NCBI GenBank assembly: GCA_040768665.1 | Contig: JAXGMN010000080.1 | Coordinates: 1 to 43,210 of the forward strand | Direction of reading: 5' to 3' | DNA length: 43,210 nt | Source of the DNA: JABWBD01 sp040768665 | GTDB lineage: Bacteria; Planctomycetota; Planctomycetia; Pirellulales; Thermoguttaceae | Shown: positions 1 to 7,417 of the stretch, one piece after another | Layout of the letters: each line of letters begins with the position of its first letter | Numbering within the stretch: position 1 is the stretch's first letter | Notes under the pieces: model-generated | Database searches by the model: none | What the model saw: the letters and a program-made list of their open reading frames with translations, nothing else | Told to the model about the DNA's origin: nothing | Translations under genes and position numbers: made by a program

Positions 1-64
1 GCGGCCTGCCCTACCCATTATTCACGGTTCCGAAGGAGAAGGTGTCATGATGACCACGCGATAG

Positions 65-577
65 TTCAGCCAGGTCTGGGAGCCGGTCTTCAACTTCTGG
101 AAGAACCGCTCCACCGACACGGAGCAGGGGGTCCGCCGCTGGTTCACTCGCGACTGGCTCATGTGGCACTACCAGGACGGTGCTCGCGACATCGAGCGGA
201 TCAATCCCGATGCGTGGAACATCGACTTGGCGCACCTGAGCCGGCCCGGCGTGGACCGGATCCTCATGGACATGCTCTACGATTATCGGAAGAATGTCGA
301 GTTGTATCCTCGCTGGCAAACCTACTTCACGGAGCATCAGCCGCCGACTCTTGTCCTGTGGGGGCGCAACGACTCGATCTTCACGACCGACGGGGCTTTG
401 GCCTACCATCGTGACCTGCGCGACGTGGAGCTCCACTTGCTCGATACGGGCCACTTCGCCCTCGAGGAATGCTGCGACGAAATCGCGCAGCACGTCCAGG
501 CGTTTGTCGGTCGCGTCCGAACCACGGGGGTACGGGCGCCGGTCGAGGCGGGCGTTGCCGTGCGCGGCGCCGTCTGA
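65..577 (+). pseudogene. Alpha/beta hydrolase, C-terminal remnant
   Basis: The frame reads as the C-terminal half of an alpha/beta-fold hydrolase of the haloalkane-dehalogenase-like type. It has a cap-region segment (VWEPVFNFWK), then YPRWQTYF, then PPTLVLWGRNDSIF (acid-residue strand) and LLDTGHFALEE (catalytic His). The same frame has a TAG stop at 62-64 just upstream, and the nucleophile elbow and oxyanion-hole half are not present in the 60 bases before it. An ATG at 161 could start a 138-residue product, but that would be a catalytically incomplete domain. A remnant broken by a stop or small deletion is therefore most likely. The window edge limits this: an intact N-terminal half in another frame further left cannot be excluded. 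Confidence 0.6.
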
Positions 578-623
578 GAAGCTGCCCTGTAAAACCGTCT
601 CCTGATTCTCGCAGGGCCATTTC

Positions 624-719
624 GAGCTTATCCCAAAACCGCGCGAAGAGAACAGGCACATTTTGCTCAAGACTCTGCAAGATGAGCCGGTCCCCGATGG
701 TTTTGGGATAGGCTCTGAG
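624..719. repeat. Palindromic repeat family A, copy 1
   Basis: This is an imperfect palindrome whose outer arms are CTTATCCCAAAACC and GGTTTTGGGATAGGCTC. Its inner core reads AACAGGCACATTTTGCTC...GATGAGCCGGTCCCC. It matches the better-preserved copies at 4281-4383 and 23072-23174. It lies between the hydrolase remnant and the Gfo/Idh/MocA gene, and the rest of 578-836 shows nothing else recognisable. Confidence 0.8.
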
Positions 720-836
720 CCCAGGGTTCGCCGATTTCCGATCAGCGTCCAGGGGGCTTGAATCGCAAGGGCGGGCCTGTCAGACTGGACGATTATGTTA
801 CCGTTGAACGGCCCGACCCGAATCAGGAGAAGATCT

Positions 837-2228
837 ATGGCAAACACCAGTCGTCGTACGTTCTTGAAATCGTCGGCCGCGATAGCCGGTGCGGTCGCGG
901 CGCCTGCCGTCGTCCTCGGCCAGCGCGGTGCAAACGATCGCATCCGCGTGGGCCTGGTCGGCATGGGCGGACGGATGCACTCCCATGTTGGAAGCCTCGC
1001 GGGGATCGCCAAGAGCGACAACGTGGAAATCGCGGCGATCTGCGACTGCGATCGGAGCAAACTCGACGCAGCCGCGAAAGGCTATCCGGAGCTGGAGGGT
1101 CTCAAGCTGGCCGTCTACACCGATCAACGCAAGCTGTTCGACGACAGGTCGATCGACGCGGTGAGCTTCGCTACCCAGGACCATTGGCACGCCTTGCAGA
1201 CGATCTGGGCCTGTCAGGCGGGTAAAGACGTCTACGTGGAAAAGCCGCCCACCTGTTGCATTTGGGAGGGCCGCAAGATGGTCGAGGCGGCGAGAAAGTA
1301 CGGCCGCATGGTGCAGATCGGCACCCAGAACCGCTCCAGTCCCTACATCATCGAAGGGATCCAGAAGCTCAAAGAAGGCGTCATCGGCAAGCTCTACATG
1401 GCCCGCGGCCTGAGCTACAAGATGCGCGGCAACCTGGGCAAGCACAATCCCCGGCCCGTGCCCGAAGGCCTCGACTGGGACGCCTGGGTCGGCCCGGCCA
1501 AAATGGTCGAGTACAGCAATTTCCAACATCGCCGCTGGTACTGGAACTCGAACTTTGCCAGCGGCGACGTGGCCAACCAGACCGTCCACGACGTCGACAA
1601 GATCCGCTGGGGCCTGGGTCTGGACAAACACCCCGTAACGGTCATGTCGATGGGCGACCGGTTCGTGCCGGGCGAAGACGACGACGCCGACACCCCCAAC
1701 ACCCAGGCGTTTCTCTGCCAGTGGGCCGACCACAAGGTCCTCGTCACGTTCGAGATCCGCCACTGGTACAGCAACAGCGAGGCGGGCATGCGCGACAAGT
1801 ATCCCTTCGTGGCCGCGAACCAGTGCGTCGGCGAGATCTTCTTCGGCTCGGAGGGCTACATGATCATTCCCGACTACTCGAGCTACTACACGTTCCTCGG
1901 CCCCAAGAACGAGCCGGGCCCCTTCAAGACCGAAGGCCCCCACGACGGCGACAAGGGATATGCCGGTACTTACTGGCGCGTGGAAAGCATTCCCCATTTC
2001 CGCAACTGGATTGCCGCCATCCGCAGCCGCAAGCACGAAGAGCTCAACGCCGACGTCGAGCAGGGCCATCTCTCGATGACTGTCTGCCACCTGGCAAAGA
2101 TCTCCTGCAAGCTCGGGCGTAGCGTACACTTCGATCCGGCGGCCGAACGCTTTGTGAACGATCCCGAGGCCGACAAGTGCCTCAAGCGCGAATACCGCGA
2201 GCCTTACGTGGTGCCCGAAGTCGTCTAA
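837..2228 (+). CDS. Tat-exported Gfo/Idh/MocA family oxidoreductase
   Basis: A 463-residue NAD(P)-dependent sugar or inositol dehydrogenase-like protein. The twin-arginine signal SRRTFLKSSAAIAGAV spans roughly residues 5-20. It is followed by the Rossmann motif VGLVGMGGR (about residues 38-46), the DHWHA segment, and the family EKP motif in YVEKPPT, whose lysine is the usual catalytic residue. The C-terminal end (REYREPYVVP) is like those of many planctomycetal paralogues. The start at 837 is chosen because AGGAGA lies 8 bases upstream and it puts the Tat motif at the N-terminus; an upstream ATG at 795 would bury the signal. Export implies a periplasmic or surface role. The substrate is not known, and exported members may act on oxidised sugars together with DUF1080 proteins. 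Confidence 0.9.
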   Translation: MANTSRRTFLKSSAAIAGAVAAPAVVLGQRGANDRIRVGLVGMGGRMHSHVGSLAGIAKSDNVEIAAICDCDRSKLDAAAKGYPELEGLKLAVYTDQRKLFDDRSIDAVSFATQDHWHALQTIWACQAGKDVYVEKPPTCCIWEGRKMVEAARKYGRMVQIGTQNRSSPYIIEGIQKLKEGVIGKLYMARGLSYKMRGNLGKHNPRPVPEGLDWDAWVGPAKMVEYSNFQHRRWYWNSNFASGDVANQTVHDVDKIRWGLGLDKHPVTVMSMGDRFVPGEDDDADTPNTQAFLCQWADHKVLVTFEIRHWYSNSEAGMRDKYPFVAANQCVGEIFFGSEGYMIIPDYSSYYTFLGPKNEPGPFKTEGPHDGDKGYAGTYWRVESIPHFRNWIAAIRSRKHEELNADVEQGHLSMTVCHLAKISCKLGRSVHFDPAAERFVNDPEADKCLKREYREPYVVPEVV

Positions 2229-2296
2229 GCTGCAAACCCCTGCTGCGCCCCGGCCGGTAAGGAGCCGTAAGAGATTAAGCTGGCCAATAGTCGTAG

Positions 2297-2346
2297 GGTG
2301 GATTTCAATCCACCCCTTGTTTTCCGGGGGCATTGAAATCCACCCG
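2297..2346. terminator. Hairpin cluster after the Gfo/Idh/MocA gene
   Basis: GGGTGGATTTCAATCCACCC is a near-perfect short hairpin, and a second ATTGAAATCCACCC about 25 bases later can pair with the first arm instead. Two competing stems lie about 70 bases after the stop codon at 2228. There is no clear T tract, so this may be a REP-like repeat that also slows transcription rather than a classical terminator. Confidence 0.45.
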
Positions 2347-2499
2347 CCGTCAAAATGTATGACTTGTTTTCTTACGGCCCCTACGTCGTATTCGGAGGTG
2401 TTCCCGGCCGGAGGCATACTGGCAGTACTCCAACGAGGTTTTCGATTCGCTGGATCGGATGATCGCAGCCACCGCTGGAGCTTTCCGTCGTTTATGGCG

Positions 2500-2960
2500 T
2501 TCCTCCGGCATGCCGTCGACTCGGCAGTCGAGCGGGCCACGTGGCTGAAGAGCTGCCGTACGGGCAACCTCGACGCACGCATCGGCGGATTGCCTCAAGC
2601 TCAGCTTCCGTTTGTGGTTGGTTGACTTGCTCGCCAACGGTTCCGCCAGCGGCCAATCGGCCAGCAACAACTGACGTTGCCCGCGCACGCGCCGATAGAG
2701 ACTGCCCCACCGCCAAGCCTCCGCACACTGGCACAGTCCGCCCCGCAGTGCATTACGCTCCACGTACCGTACGGCTGTATAGTAGTGGTCGTCGGTCTCA
2801 ATCGGAAAGGACTTGAACCGGCCTGGACACAAGTGGCCATAGCCCACTCTCTGCTTGGCGCGATGCCACCGCTGCGTATGCGTATTGCCCATGCGTTGCA
2901 TGAAGTCCGACAAGTCGCCGTCGCGTTGTGGCCACAGAATGAGGTGCCAGTGGTTGCTCC
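2500..2960 (-). pseudogene. REP-associated tyrosine transposase (RAYT/Y1_Tnp) remnant
   Basis: Reading leftward from 2955 the frame gives NHWHLILWPQRDGDLS, with the HUH-type metal-binding HxH. It continues with HTQRWH, GHLCPGRFKSFPIETDDHY and YVERNALRG, where the Tyr-containing block is typical of TnpA-REP proteins, and WRWGSLYRRV. The frame then breaks around 2640-2690, and the family's C-terminal block TEAELEAIRRCVRRG appears in another frame. The N-terminal 60 or so residues are absent; coding similarity stops at about 2960. The gene is therefore both truncated and frameshifted and cannot make an active transposase. RAYTs act on palindromic REP sequences, and this window has many palindromes. 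Confidence 0.8.
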
Positions 2961-2985
2961 TATGCGCCTGTCCCCTTTAGCTCAC

Positions 2986-3552
2986 CTACTCTCCGCGTAA
3001 CCGATCGAGGATGGCCTTCCATTCTTCCGTGAGGCCGAGTTGCTGCGTCCAGTGATGAACATACTGCTGGTCGATCTCGTCGCCGCTCACCTGCAACATG
3101 GCGGCGATATCGCGGAGGTGCTTCTCCGAGCCGCCTTCGTGATAATACCACAGCTTTCCAATGATCACGTCTTCGGGCGCTGCCGCATAGCCGGAGCGAT
3201 CAGGCAAGATCTGCTCCAGGCGACGACGGGTGATCTGGCTGCGCCCCCACGCATCCTGTCGAGCGATCATGAAATCGATCTTGTTGCCCGAAGTGGGGTG
3301 GATCACGTTGAACTGGCCGCCACTGGCAACCGCCTCGCGTGCCGCTTTCTCGCTGACGTAATAGTCGGAGGCGGGGAATGCCTCGCAGAGTCGTGCAACC
3401 TGGTCCAGCCGAAGTTCGAGCACAACGTCGATGTCATTGGTGAATCGCGGCTCGCCGTAGACGCCACTGGCCAAAGAACCCACAAGCAGATAGGTGATCC
3501 CTTGCTCTTCCAAGACCTCCACGACGTGGCGAAGCAACTCAGCCTGTTCCAC
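2986..3552 (-). CDS. Nucleotidyltransferase-fold protein (DUF6036/MNT-like)
   Basis: A 188-residue protein with the nucleotidyltransferase signature GSLAS (residues 25-29) followed by NDIDVVLEL, with candidate metal-binding Asp at about 40 and 42. A further SGNKIDFMIA strand could supply the third acidic residue. The C-terminal part (GYAAAPEDVIIGKLWYY...KHLRDIAAML) matches the helical tail seen in DUF6036/AbiEii-like stand-alone nucleotidyltransferases. The gene overlaps the upstream 78-codon ORF by 14 bases, so the two are probably co-translated. Such pairs resemble type II or IV toxin-antitoxin modules in which the transferase modifies tRNA or the partner. The function here is inferred from fold and layout only. 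Confidence 0.75.
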   Translation of the reverse strand: MEQAELLRHVVEVLEEQGITYLLVGSLASGVYGEPRFTNDIDVVLELRLDQVARLCEAFPASDYYVSEKAAREAVASGGQFNVIHPTSGNKIDFMIARQDAWGRSQITRRRLEQILPDRSGYAAAPEDVIIGKLWYYHEGGSEKHLRDIAAMLQVSGDEIDQQYVHHWTQQLGLTEEWKAILDRLRGE

Positions 3553-3775
3553 CGATCATCCTCCGGGCGATTTCCTGCATCACAGCCTGATTGCCCCAGT
3601 CGGGATGACGCGTGCGAAGGTGCCCTTCCAACCTTAGCCGCACGGTGCGATTGGCGGCAAAGATCATTGCCATCCGCTCAGCCGCAGTCTTTCGACGCAG
3701 GACTTCCACGACAGCGTCGTCAAGGAGCTCGATGCACGGGCGCTTTTTCGAGGTAGAACGATGGGTGGTGGACAA
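3539..3775 (-). CDS. Small partner of nucleotidyltransferase, antitoxin-like
   Basis: A protein of at most 78 residues with the pattern TAAERMAMIF...RTVRLRLEGHLRTRHPDWG...EIARRM. It resembles short helical proteins (Rv0078B-related antitoxin type) found next to nucleotidyltransferases; that assignment rests on pattern recognition and is tentative. It overlaps the transferase gene by 14 bases and precedes it in the operon. The start shown is TTG without a visible Shine-Dalgarno sequence, and a GTG about 21 codons in is an alternative. Whether it neutralises the transferase is inference. Confidence 0.6.
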   Translation of the reverse strand: MSTTHRSTSKKRPCIELLDDAVVEVLRRKTAAERMAMIFAANRTVRLRLEGHLRTRHPDWGNQAVMQEIARRMIGGTG

Positions 3776-3879
3776 TGTGACTGTCCGATCGCCAGAGGGC
3801 TACAGTTCCAGTGAGGTGAGAGGAAATGTGATTTCCCGCAAGATTGAGTTTAAGGTAGGAGGAACAGCTAGTCAAGGAG

Positions 3880-4122
3880 GTGCGGGAGTCCGGCGCCGAT
3901 CTGAGCCGCTCGAATCTCTCTCGCCCCGATCTTTCAGCGTCGATCCTGTTCGGCGCGTGCTTGTACCGAGCCTGCATGCGCGACGCCCGAATCGGTGGGG
4001 CCGATGTGCGCATTGCCGACTTCCGTCTCGCCGATGTAACGGGGGTCGATTGGGCCGATACCGATGTGACCAAGGTAATAGGGACGGAGGCCCACCTGTG
4101 GGAAGATTCGCAATGGGAATGA
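3880..4122 (+). CDS. Short pentapeptide-repeat ORF
   Basis: This ORF encodes about 12 tandem pentapeptides of the A(D/N)LXX kind: GADLS, RSNLS, RPDLS, then GACLY, GADVR, LADVT and others. They predict a short right-handed quadrilateral beta-helix. No signal peptide is visible. The only start in the frame is a GTG at 3880. The nearest GGAGG is 17 bases upstream, and the in-frame stop lies 21 bases upstream of the GTG. The weak start and the small size (80 residues) suggest a fragment of a larger pentapeptide protein or a small domain protein. Pentapeptide proteins can mimic DNA and bind gyrase, but nothing here shows that role. Confidence 0.5.
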   Translation: MRESGADLSRSNLSRPDLSASILFGACLYRACMRDARIGGADVRIADFRLADVTGVDWADTDVTKVIGTEAHLWEDSQWE

Positions 4123-4123
4123 A

Positions 4124-4214
4124 TTGTGGCACACAAGCAATGCGAGGTGTAGGGTCGAGATTGGACTTGGAATTCATCTGCGACATGTTCCAAGTCCACC
4201 TCGGGTGACACAAT
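4124..4214. repeat. Long imperfect palindrome downstream of the pentapeptide ORF
   Basis: Three nested inverted blocks share one centre: ATTGTGGCAC with GTGACACAAT (9/10), CGAGGTG with CACCTCG (7/7), and TGGACTTGGAA (4162-4172) with TTCCAAGTCCA (4188-4198, 11/11). It begins 2 bases after the stop codon at 4122. It lacks a T tract. A GTTGGGC (4222-4228) follows it, the same heptamer that ends attC sites. It could be a terminator or a decayed attC-like element. Confidence 0.5.
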
Positions 4215-4280
4215 CACGTGCGTTGGGCCTCGTTCGCCATTAACCACCGTATCAGAGGTGCCGCGGGCTCTCGCCCCGGC

Positions 4281-4383
4281 TAAGAGCCTATCCCAAAACT
4301 TTGAGGAGAGGGGGACAGGCACATTTTGCTCCGAAGACTCCGCAAAATGAGCCAGTCCCCGCCGGTTTTGGGATAGGCTCTTA
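4281..4383. repeat. Palindromic repeat family A, copy 2, MITE-like, inside an attC-like site
   Basis: This is the best-preserved copy. The terminal inverted repeats are about 20 bp (CTAAGAGCCTATCCCAAAAC at 4280-4299 against its exact complement at 4365-4384). Inside, GGGGACAGGC and ATTTTGC pair with GCAAAAT and GCCAGTCCCC. The TA dinucleotides at 4281-4282 and 4382-4383 are consistent with a TA target duplication. On its right it directly abuts GCGGGCC...GTTGGGG, the conserved arm of the attC-like sites at 5213-5361 and 6695-6833. Confidence 0.85.
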
Positions 4384-4403
4384 GCGGGCCTTCGATGTTG
4401 GGG
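4379..4403 (-). other. attC-like site 3, one arm, interrupted
   Basis: On the minus strand this reads CCCCAAC, a 7-base spacer, then GCCCGCTAAG. That is the same R-box, spacer, L-box and CTAAG bulge order as in the attC-like site at 5213-5361, where the L-box and bulge are identical. It starts 46 bases after the stop of the SUKH gene ending at 4450, as expected for the 3' end of a cassette. Repeat family A begins at the CTAAG bulge, and the opposite arm was not found beyond the repeat, so the site is probably dead. Confidence 0.55.
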
Positions 4404-4449
4404 CATGCGGGAAGACATCAATCCGCATTCACTGAGACCGCGAATCGAA

Positions 4450-5196
4450 TCAACGCGGTGAGATAATATGCGACTTGTGGTCGATCTCCAGGACGCGGTC
4501 CGTACGCGAGAACTTAAAGTACGCGTTGCAGTCCGGGAACGCCAGCCAGTAGTCCTCGCCCAGAGTGCGGCGTGGATCGTGCGCAACGAGTTCCGTACCC
4601 AAAAGCTCGCGAACAGCATCCAGCGTCATTCCTTTCCTAATTCGCCGGATCAGGGGCTCCCTCCGGATCGTGTTGATCCCCGACATTACCCAACGTGTGT
4701 ACCATTCGGCGAACGTGGTGGCGCAGCAGTAGTCACGTTCGTCAAGGACCGTCCATACACATCCGTAGGCCGCCCCATTCACAATCAGGTTGTCTGTCGT
4801 GCCACAGCCGTTATCAGAAAGCCAAATCGCTCCGGGAATGTTGCAATAGTCAAAGGTGCCAATCGGGTTTTCAAATAGGTTGCCGGTGCTCGGAAATGGC
4901 TGAGAAGGATCACACGCCCTTGTGGCGTGTTCGAGCGGCTTGACTCCGTAGTTTGGACCCGCTCCACCATTTCCAATATGCGAAATGAAATATCGGTAGT
5001 CGTTTGGCAGAGATACGTCGTGCTGGCTCTCAAAGGCGACGAGATCAGCTTCCGGCAGGGGTGCTGCGAACTGGTAACGGTGGAGGGCAGCCCCAAACAC
5101 TCGTAGCCTGCCGTCAAGCCTACGAAGCTCATCTACCAGTGCCGTGATTGTTGTAGCGTCAAAAGGGATGCCGCTGTCTGGGGCACCAGGATCCAC
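4450..5196 (-). CDS. SUKH (SMI1/KNR4) family protein, cassette gene 3
   Basis: The 248-residue product contains a SMI1/KNR4 (SUKH) domain. LPEADLVAFESQHDVSLPNDYRYFISHIGNG is the typical helix and turn, followed by GAIWLSDNGCGTTDNLIVNG, GCVWTVLDE and TFAEWYTRWV. The last 60 residues (RRIRKGMTLDAVRELLG...) form a separate tail. SUKH proteins are often immunity proteins of polymorphic toxin systems, but no toxin is adjacent. The start is set at the GTG at 5196: AGGAG lies 10 bases upstream, and the attC heptamer ends 16 bases upstream. The longer frame to 5325 would run back through the attC-like site and its Arg/Trp-rich sequence looks non-coding. No promoter was recognised; transcription may come from upstream cassettes. 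Confidence 0.75.
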   Translation of the reverse strand: MDPGAPDSGIPFDATTITALVDELRRLDGRLRVFGAALHRYQFAAPLPEADLVAFESQHDVSLPNDYRYFISHIGNGGAGPNYGVKPLEHATRACDPSQPFPSTGNLFENPIGTFDYCNIPGAIWLSDNGCGTTDNLIVNGAAYGCVWTVLDERDYCCATTFAEWYTRWVMSGINTIRREPLIRRIRKGMTLDAVRELLGTELVAHDPRRTLGEDYWLAFPDCNAYFKFSRTDRVLEIDHKSHIISPR

Positions 5197-5212
5197 GCCA
5201 GAAAGTCTCCTC

Positions 5213-5361
5213 GCCCAACGGAACGGAAGCCCGACGCCGCCGTGGCATCGGCACCAGCCTTTTAATCTCCAGCCGATTCTACCACCCGATCCCGCTCGGC
5301 ACCACAGGGAAGGCGTTCGCCGCATGGATGCGGCGACTTAGCGGGCGAGCAGATGTTGGGC
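5213..5361 (-). other. attC-like recombination site 1
   Basis: The site is bounded by perfect inverted heptamers GCCCAAC (5213-5219) and GTTGGGC (5355-5361), which fit the integron core consensus RYYYAAC/GTTRRRY. Read on the minus strand it is GCCCAAC, 8-base spacer, GCCCG, a CTAAGT bulge, CGCCG; the far arm has CGGCG, GCGT, CGGGC, 9-base spacer, GTTGGGC. Both stem blocks pair (5/5 and 5/5). Its 149 bp is at the upper limit of attC lengths. It begins 32 bases after the stop of the upstream gene and ends 16 bases before the next start, the classical cassette geometry. Confidence 0.7.
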
Positions 5362-5393
5362 GACGGCTTTTCTAGTTCAGCCGTTGGCGTTCC

Positions 5394-6500
5394 TTATGTG
5401 ATTCGGCTGAATGTGACAAACTCGTTTCCGTCGTCGAATACTTCGATGTACGGCTCCGTGTGGACCGTAAGAAGCAGCAAGCTCCTCTCGAAGAGTTCCC
5501 AAGGGTACTCTTCGTCGATTCCGTACTCCCACTTGAAGCACCAACTCCAACCTCCAAGCATCGCATAACAATCCGTGCGGGCTTTGAACGGGTGCTCTGA
5601 GGTGACGATCTTCTCATACGCGTGAAGCGGCGCCGGGTCTGCGAACCGATCCGGATCGTAGCCGTCGATCGGGTCAAAGCTATTCGCCTGAAGCCAATCT
5701 TGAATCCGTTGGCAGCCGAACTTCATCAAGGGTTCGATCGGCGGCACGCACTCGATCCGCTTGGCAAACAGGGGTCGGCCGTCAGATTCGCGCGGCAGCG
5801 TCGCCTCGGGATTGTGGACGACGGCGACATCGTCGATCCGCTCGCTGTCTTCGACGCACAAATAGACGCTCAAGACGCCCCGCAACTTCCGCGGATTATC
5901 CGGCAGGAAACGGGCGTCGAGAGAGACGCAGTGCTCCCATTCTCCTTCTGGCGGCGGCACGACGCCCGTCCCTTGCCAGACCGCGGCGTAGTCCTTCCCC
6001 GCTTCGACCAGCAACACGGCAGGCCGCGCCAACCGCCGGGCTTCGTCGATCAACTCGTCCGGCGACAAAGTGGCCCGGTCGCCCGCTTCGACTCGCCGTC
6101 TTGCTTCGGCCCAGGCGTCCCGGTGTTTTGCCTTGATCCGTTCGAGATGTTCGGCCAGGTTCTCTTGCCCGCCCAGCAGCATCCTGGAGGACGTGAACAC
6201 CAAATACACTTTCGGGTTGTCGGCCGAGGCATCAATGAGCCAGTAGTTCTCGCCACTGCGGCCAAAAACGAAGCCATGCTCCGGAAAGCCTCGACGAACG
6301 CGCCGGCGGGCGGGCTTCTGGACTTTGAGGATCTCGTCCACGTCGAGCAAGAAGTTTTCGAGCCGACGGTTGCAGCTCTCGCCCGGAAGCGGCGGCCAGT
6401 CGAGCAGCTCATCCGGCAGATCGCGCACGATCTTCCGATAGGCTTCCGGCAGCTTCAGCCCCAGCTCCTTCTCGATTCGCTCGAATTCGGCGTCGGTCAT
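5394..6500 (-). CDS. SUKH (SMI1/KNR4) family protein with C-terminal domain, cassette gene 2
   Basis: A 368-residue soluble protein. Residues 1-125 are a SMI1/KNR4 (SUKH) domain: FERIEKELGLKLPEAYRKIVRDLP at the start, then GFVFGRSGENYWLIDAS and YLVFTSS. A basic helical linker follows. The C-terminal half (from about residue 160) ends in HPFKARTDCYAMLGGWSWCFKWEYG...LLLLTVHTEPYIEVFDDGNEFVTFSRIT, which I cannot assign to a named family. It may be an immunity or binding protein; no toxin partner lies beside it. The start at 6500 is the first ATG and opens directly into the SUKH helix. About 190 bases separate it from the preceding attC-like site, longer than in the other two cassettes. Confidence 0.75.
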   Translation of the reverse strand: MTDAEFERIEKELGLKLPEAYRKIVRDLPDELLDWPPLPGESCNRRLENFLLDVDEILKVQKPARRRVRRGFPEHGFVFGRSGENYWLIDASADNPKVYLVFTSSRMLLGGQENLAEHLERIKAKHRDAWAEARRRVEAGDRATLSPDELIDEARRLARPAVLLVEAGKDYAAVWQGTGVVPPPEGEWEHCVSLDARFLPDNPRKLRGVLSVYLCVEDSERIDDVAVVHNPEATLPRESDGRPLFAKRIECVPPIEPLMKFGCQRIQDWLQANSFDPIDGYDPDRFADPAPLHAYEKIVTSEHPFKARTDCYAMLGGWSWCFKWEYGIDEEYPWELFERSLLLLTVHTEPYIEVFDDGNEFVTFSRIT

Positions 6501-6529
6501 GATCGTCGCCTTTGTGAAAAGTCAGGTTC

Positions 6530-6565
6530 GTCTGGCCGAAGGGGACAGTCCCATTTTTGGGAAGC
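6530..6565. repeat. Partial GGGGAC repeat in cassette leader
   Basis: GGGGACAGTCCC followed by ATTTTTGGG makes a small palindrome and begins with the GGGGAC head seen in the other palindromic repeats of the window. It lies within the first 60 bases upstream of the gene starting at 6500. Only this half-unit is recognisable. Confidence 0.45.
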
Positions 6566-6694
6566 GCGAAATGTGAGGGGGCGTGTTCGGGGTAGCGACG
6601 CTTTGTCTGTGAAAGCATCTTTCATCTCGATAAGTTGAGTCGCAGGTATAGCCGGGTCCATTCGTCATGACCGGGACCACACACGAGCGGCTCA

Positions 6695-6833
6695 GTCCAA
6701 CGGTCTGGCTGGCCGACGCCGTACTCGGCGGGACCAACCGGGTTTGAACTACGTTTGATTGTACCAGGGTTTGGCGGCTACGACCACCGCCAAGGCGTCC
6801 GCGAAGCGGCTTAGCGGCCAGCAAATGTTGGCA
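6695..6833 (-). other. attC-like recombination site 2
   Basis: GTCCAAC (6695-6701) and GTTGGCA (6827-6833) bound a 139-bp imperfect palindrome. On the minus strand the first arm is TGCCAAC, 5-base spacer, CTGGCCG, CTAAG bulge, CCG; the opposite arm is CGG, CGT, CGGCCAG, spacer, GTTGGAC. The 7-bp L-box pairs perfectly, and the CTAAG bulge is the same as in sites 1 and 3. It starts 58 bases after the stop of the gene ending at 6892. One heptamer departs from the strict consensus (TGCCAAC), which lowers the score slightly. Confidence 0.65.
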
Positions 6834-6891
6834 GTTGGTCTTCTCGTCAGATTTCTTGATCTGGTACTTTGTGCTCCCGTCGGCATGGAGG

Positions 6892-7401
6892 CTAAACTCG
6901 GCGGTGCACCCAGTCCTCCACTACGTTAGCTGGCTGCGGTGCCAGCCCATAAACTCGATTGCAGGCGTTCAGAAAGGTTCCAAATTGCTCGGATGTATAC
7001 TTGTCGGGCAAGTCTGGAGCGCGCAGCAAACAAGCGGAAAACCGATCATCACCAGCCCAAAAGGTAAGCGAGTCTACGGAGTCGTTCGCGTCTGGTTGCG
7101 ACTCAAACCGCGAGAACTGTCGGTAAACCGCAGTCAGGGCCTCGCGAATGGAATTCACGTCCCGTGCCGAAAGGTAATACTGCCAAAGGTGGAACTCGGC
7201 CTGCAATCCGAGATCAGTGACATGCCTGTTGTGGTCCAGCCACATGGCACGCTGAGTCCAGCCATTAGCACCGACACAGATTCGAGTCTCAATCGTTCCG
7301 ACTGCGGAGTCGTAGATAGGCGTCCCGCGGAGAAGGACTACGTGATCCCGGTCGATGATATGGCTAGAGCCCTTTCGGTGAGGGCTGAAGTTCACGGGCA
7401 T
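6892..7401 (-). CDS. Hypothetical protein, cassette gene 1
   Basis: A 169-residue soluble protein that I do not recognise. It has no signal peptide or membrane segment. The N-terminal part (DRDHVVLLRGTPIYDSAVGTIETRICVG) looks like beta strands, and the remainder is mostly helical with several Trp and Tyr. The start at 7401 is preferred to the longer frame from 7485 because it lies 16 bases after a GTTGGCA heptamer (7418-7424), with GAAGAGACT between them. The cassette gene starting at 5196 has almost the same leader. It is the first cassette next to the recombinase gene. Cassette ORFs of this size are commonly of unknown function. Confidence 0.6.
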   Translation of the reverse strand: MPVNFSPHRKGSSHIIDRDHVVLLRGTPIYDSAVGTIETRICVGANGWTQRAMWLDHNRHVTDLGLQAEFHLWQYYLSARDVNSIREALTAVYRQFSRFESQPDANDSVDSLTFWAGDDRFSACLLRAPDLPDKYTSEQFGTFLNACNRVYGLAPQPANVVEDWVHRRV

Positions 7402-7417
7402 GCCCTGTAGTCTCTTC

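Noticed and set aside
798..2582. Long minus-strand open frame (594 codons) opposite the first Gfo/Idh/MocA gene
   Set aside because: It is the antisense shadow of a high-GC gene with clear motifs; its own sequence has no recognisable domain.
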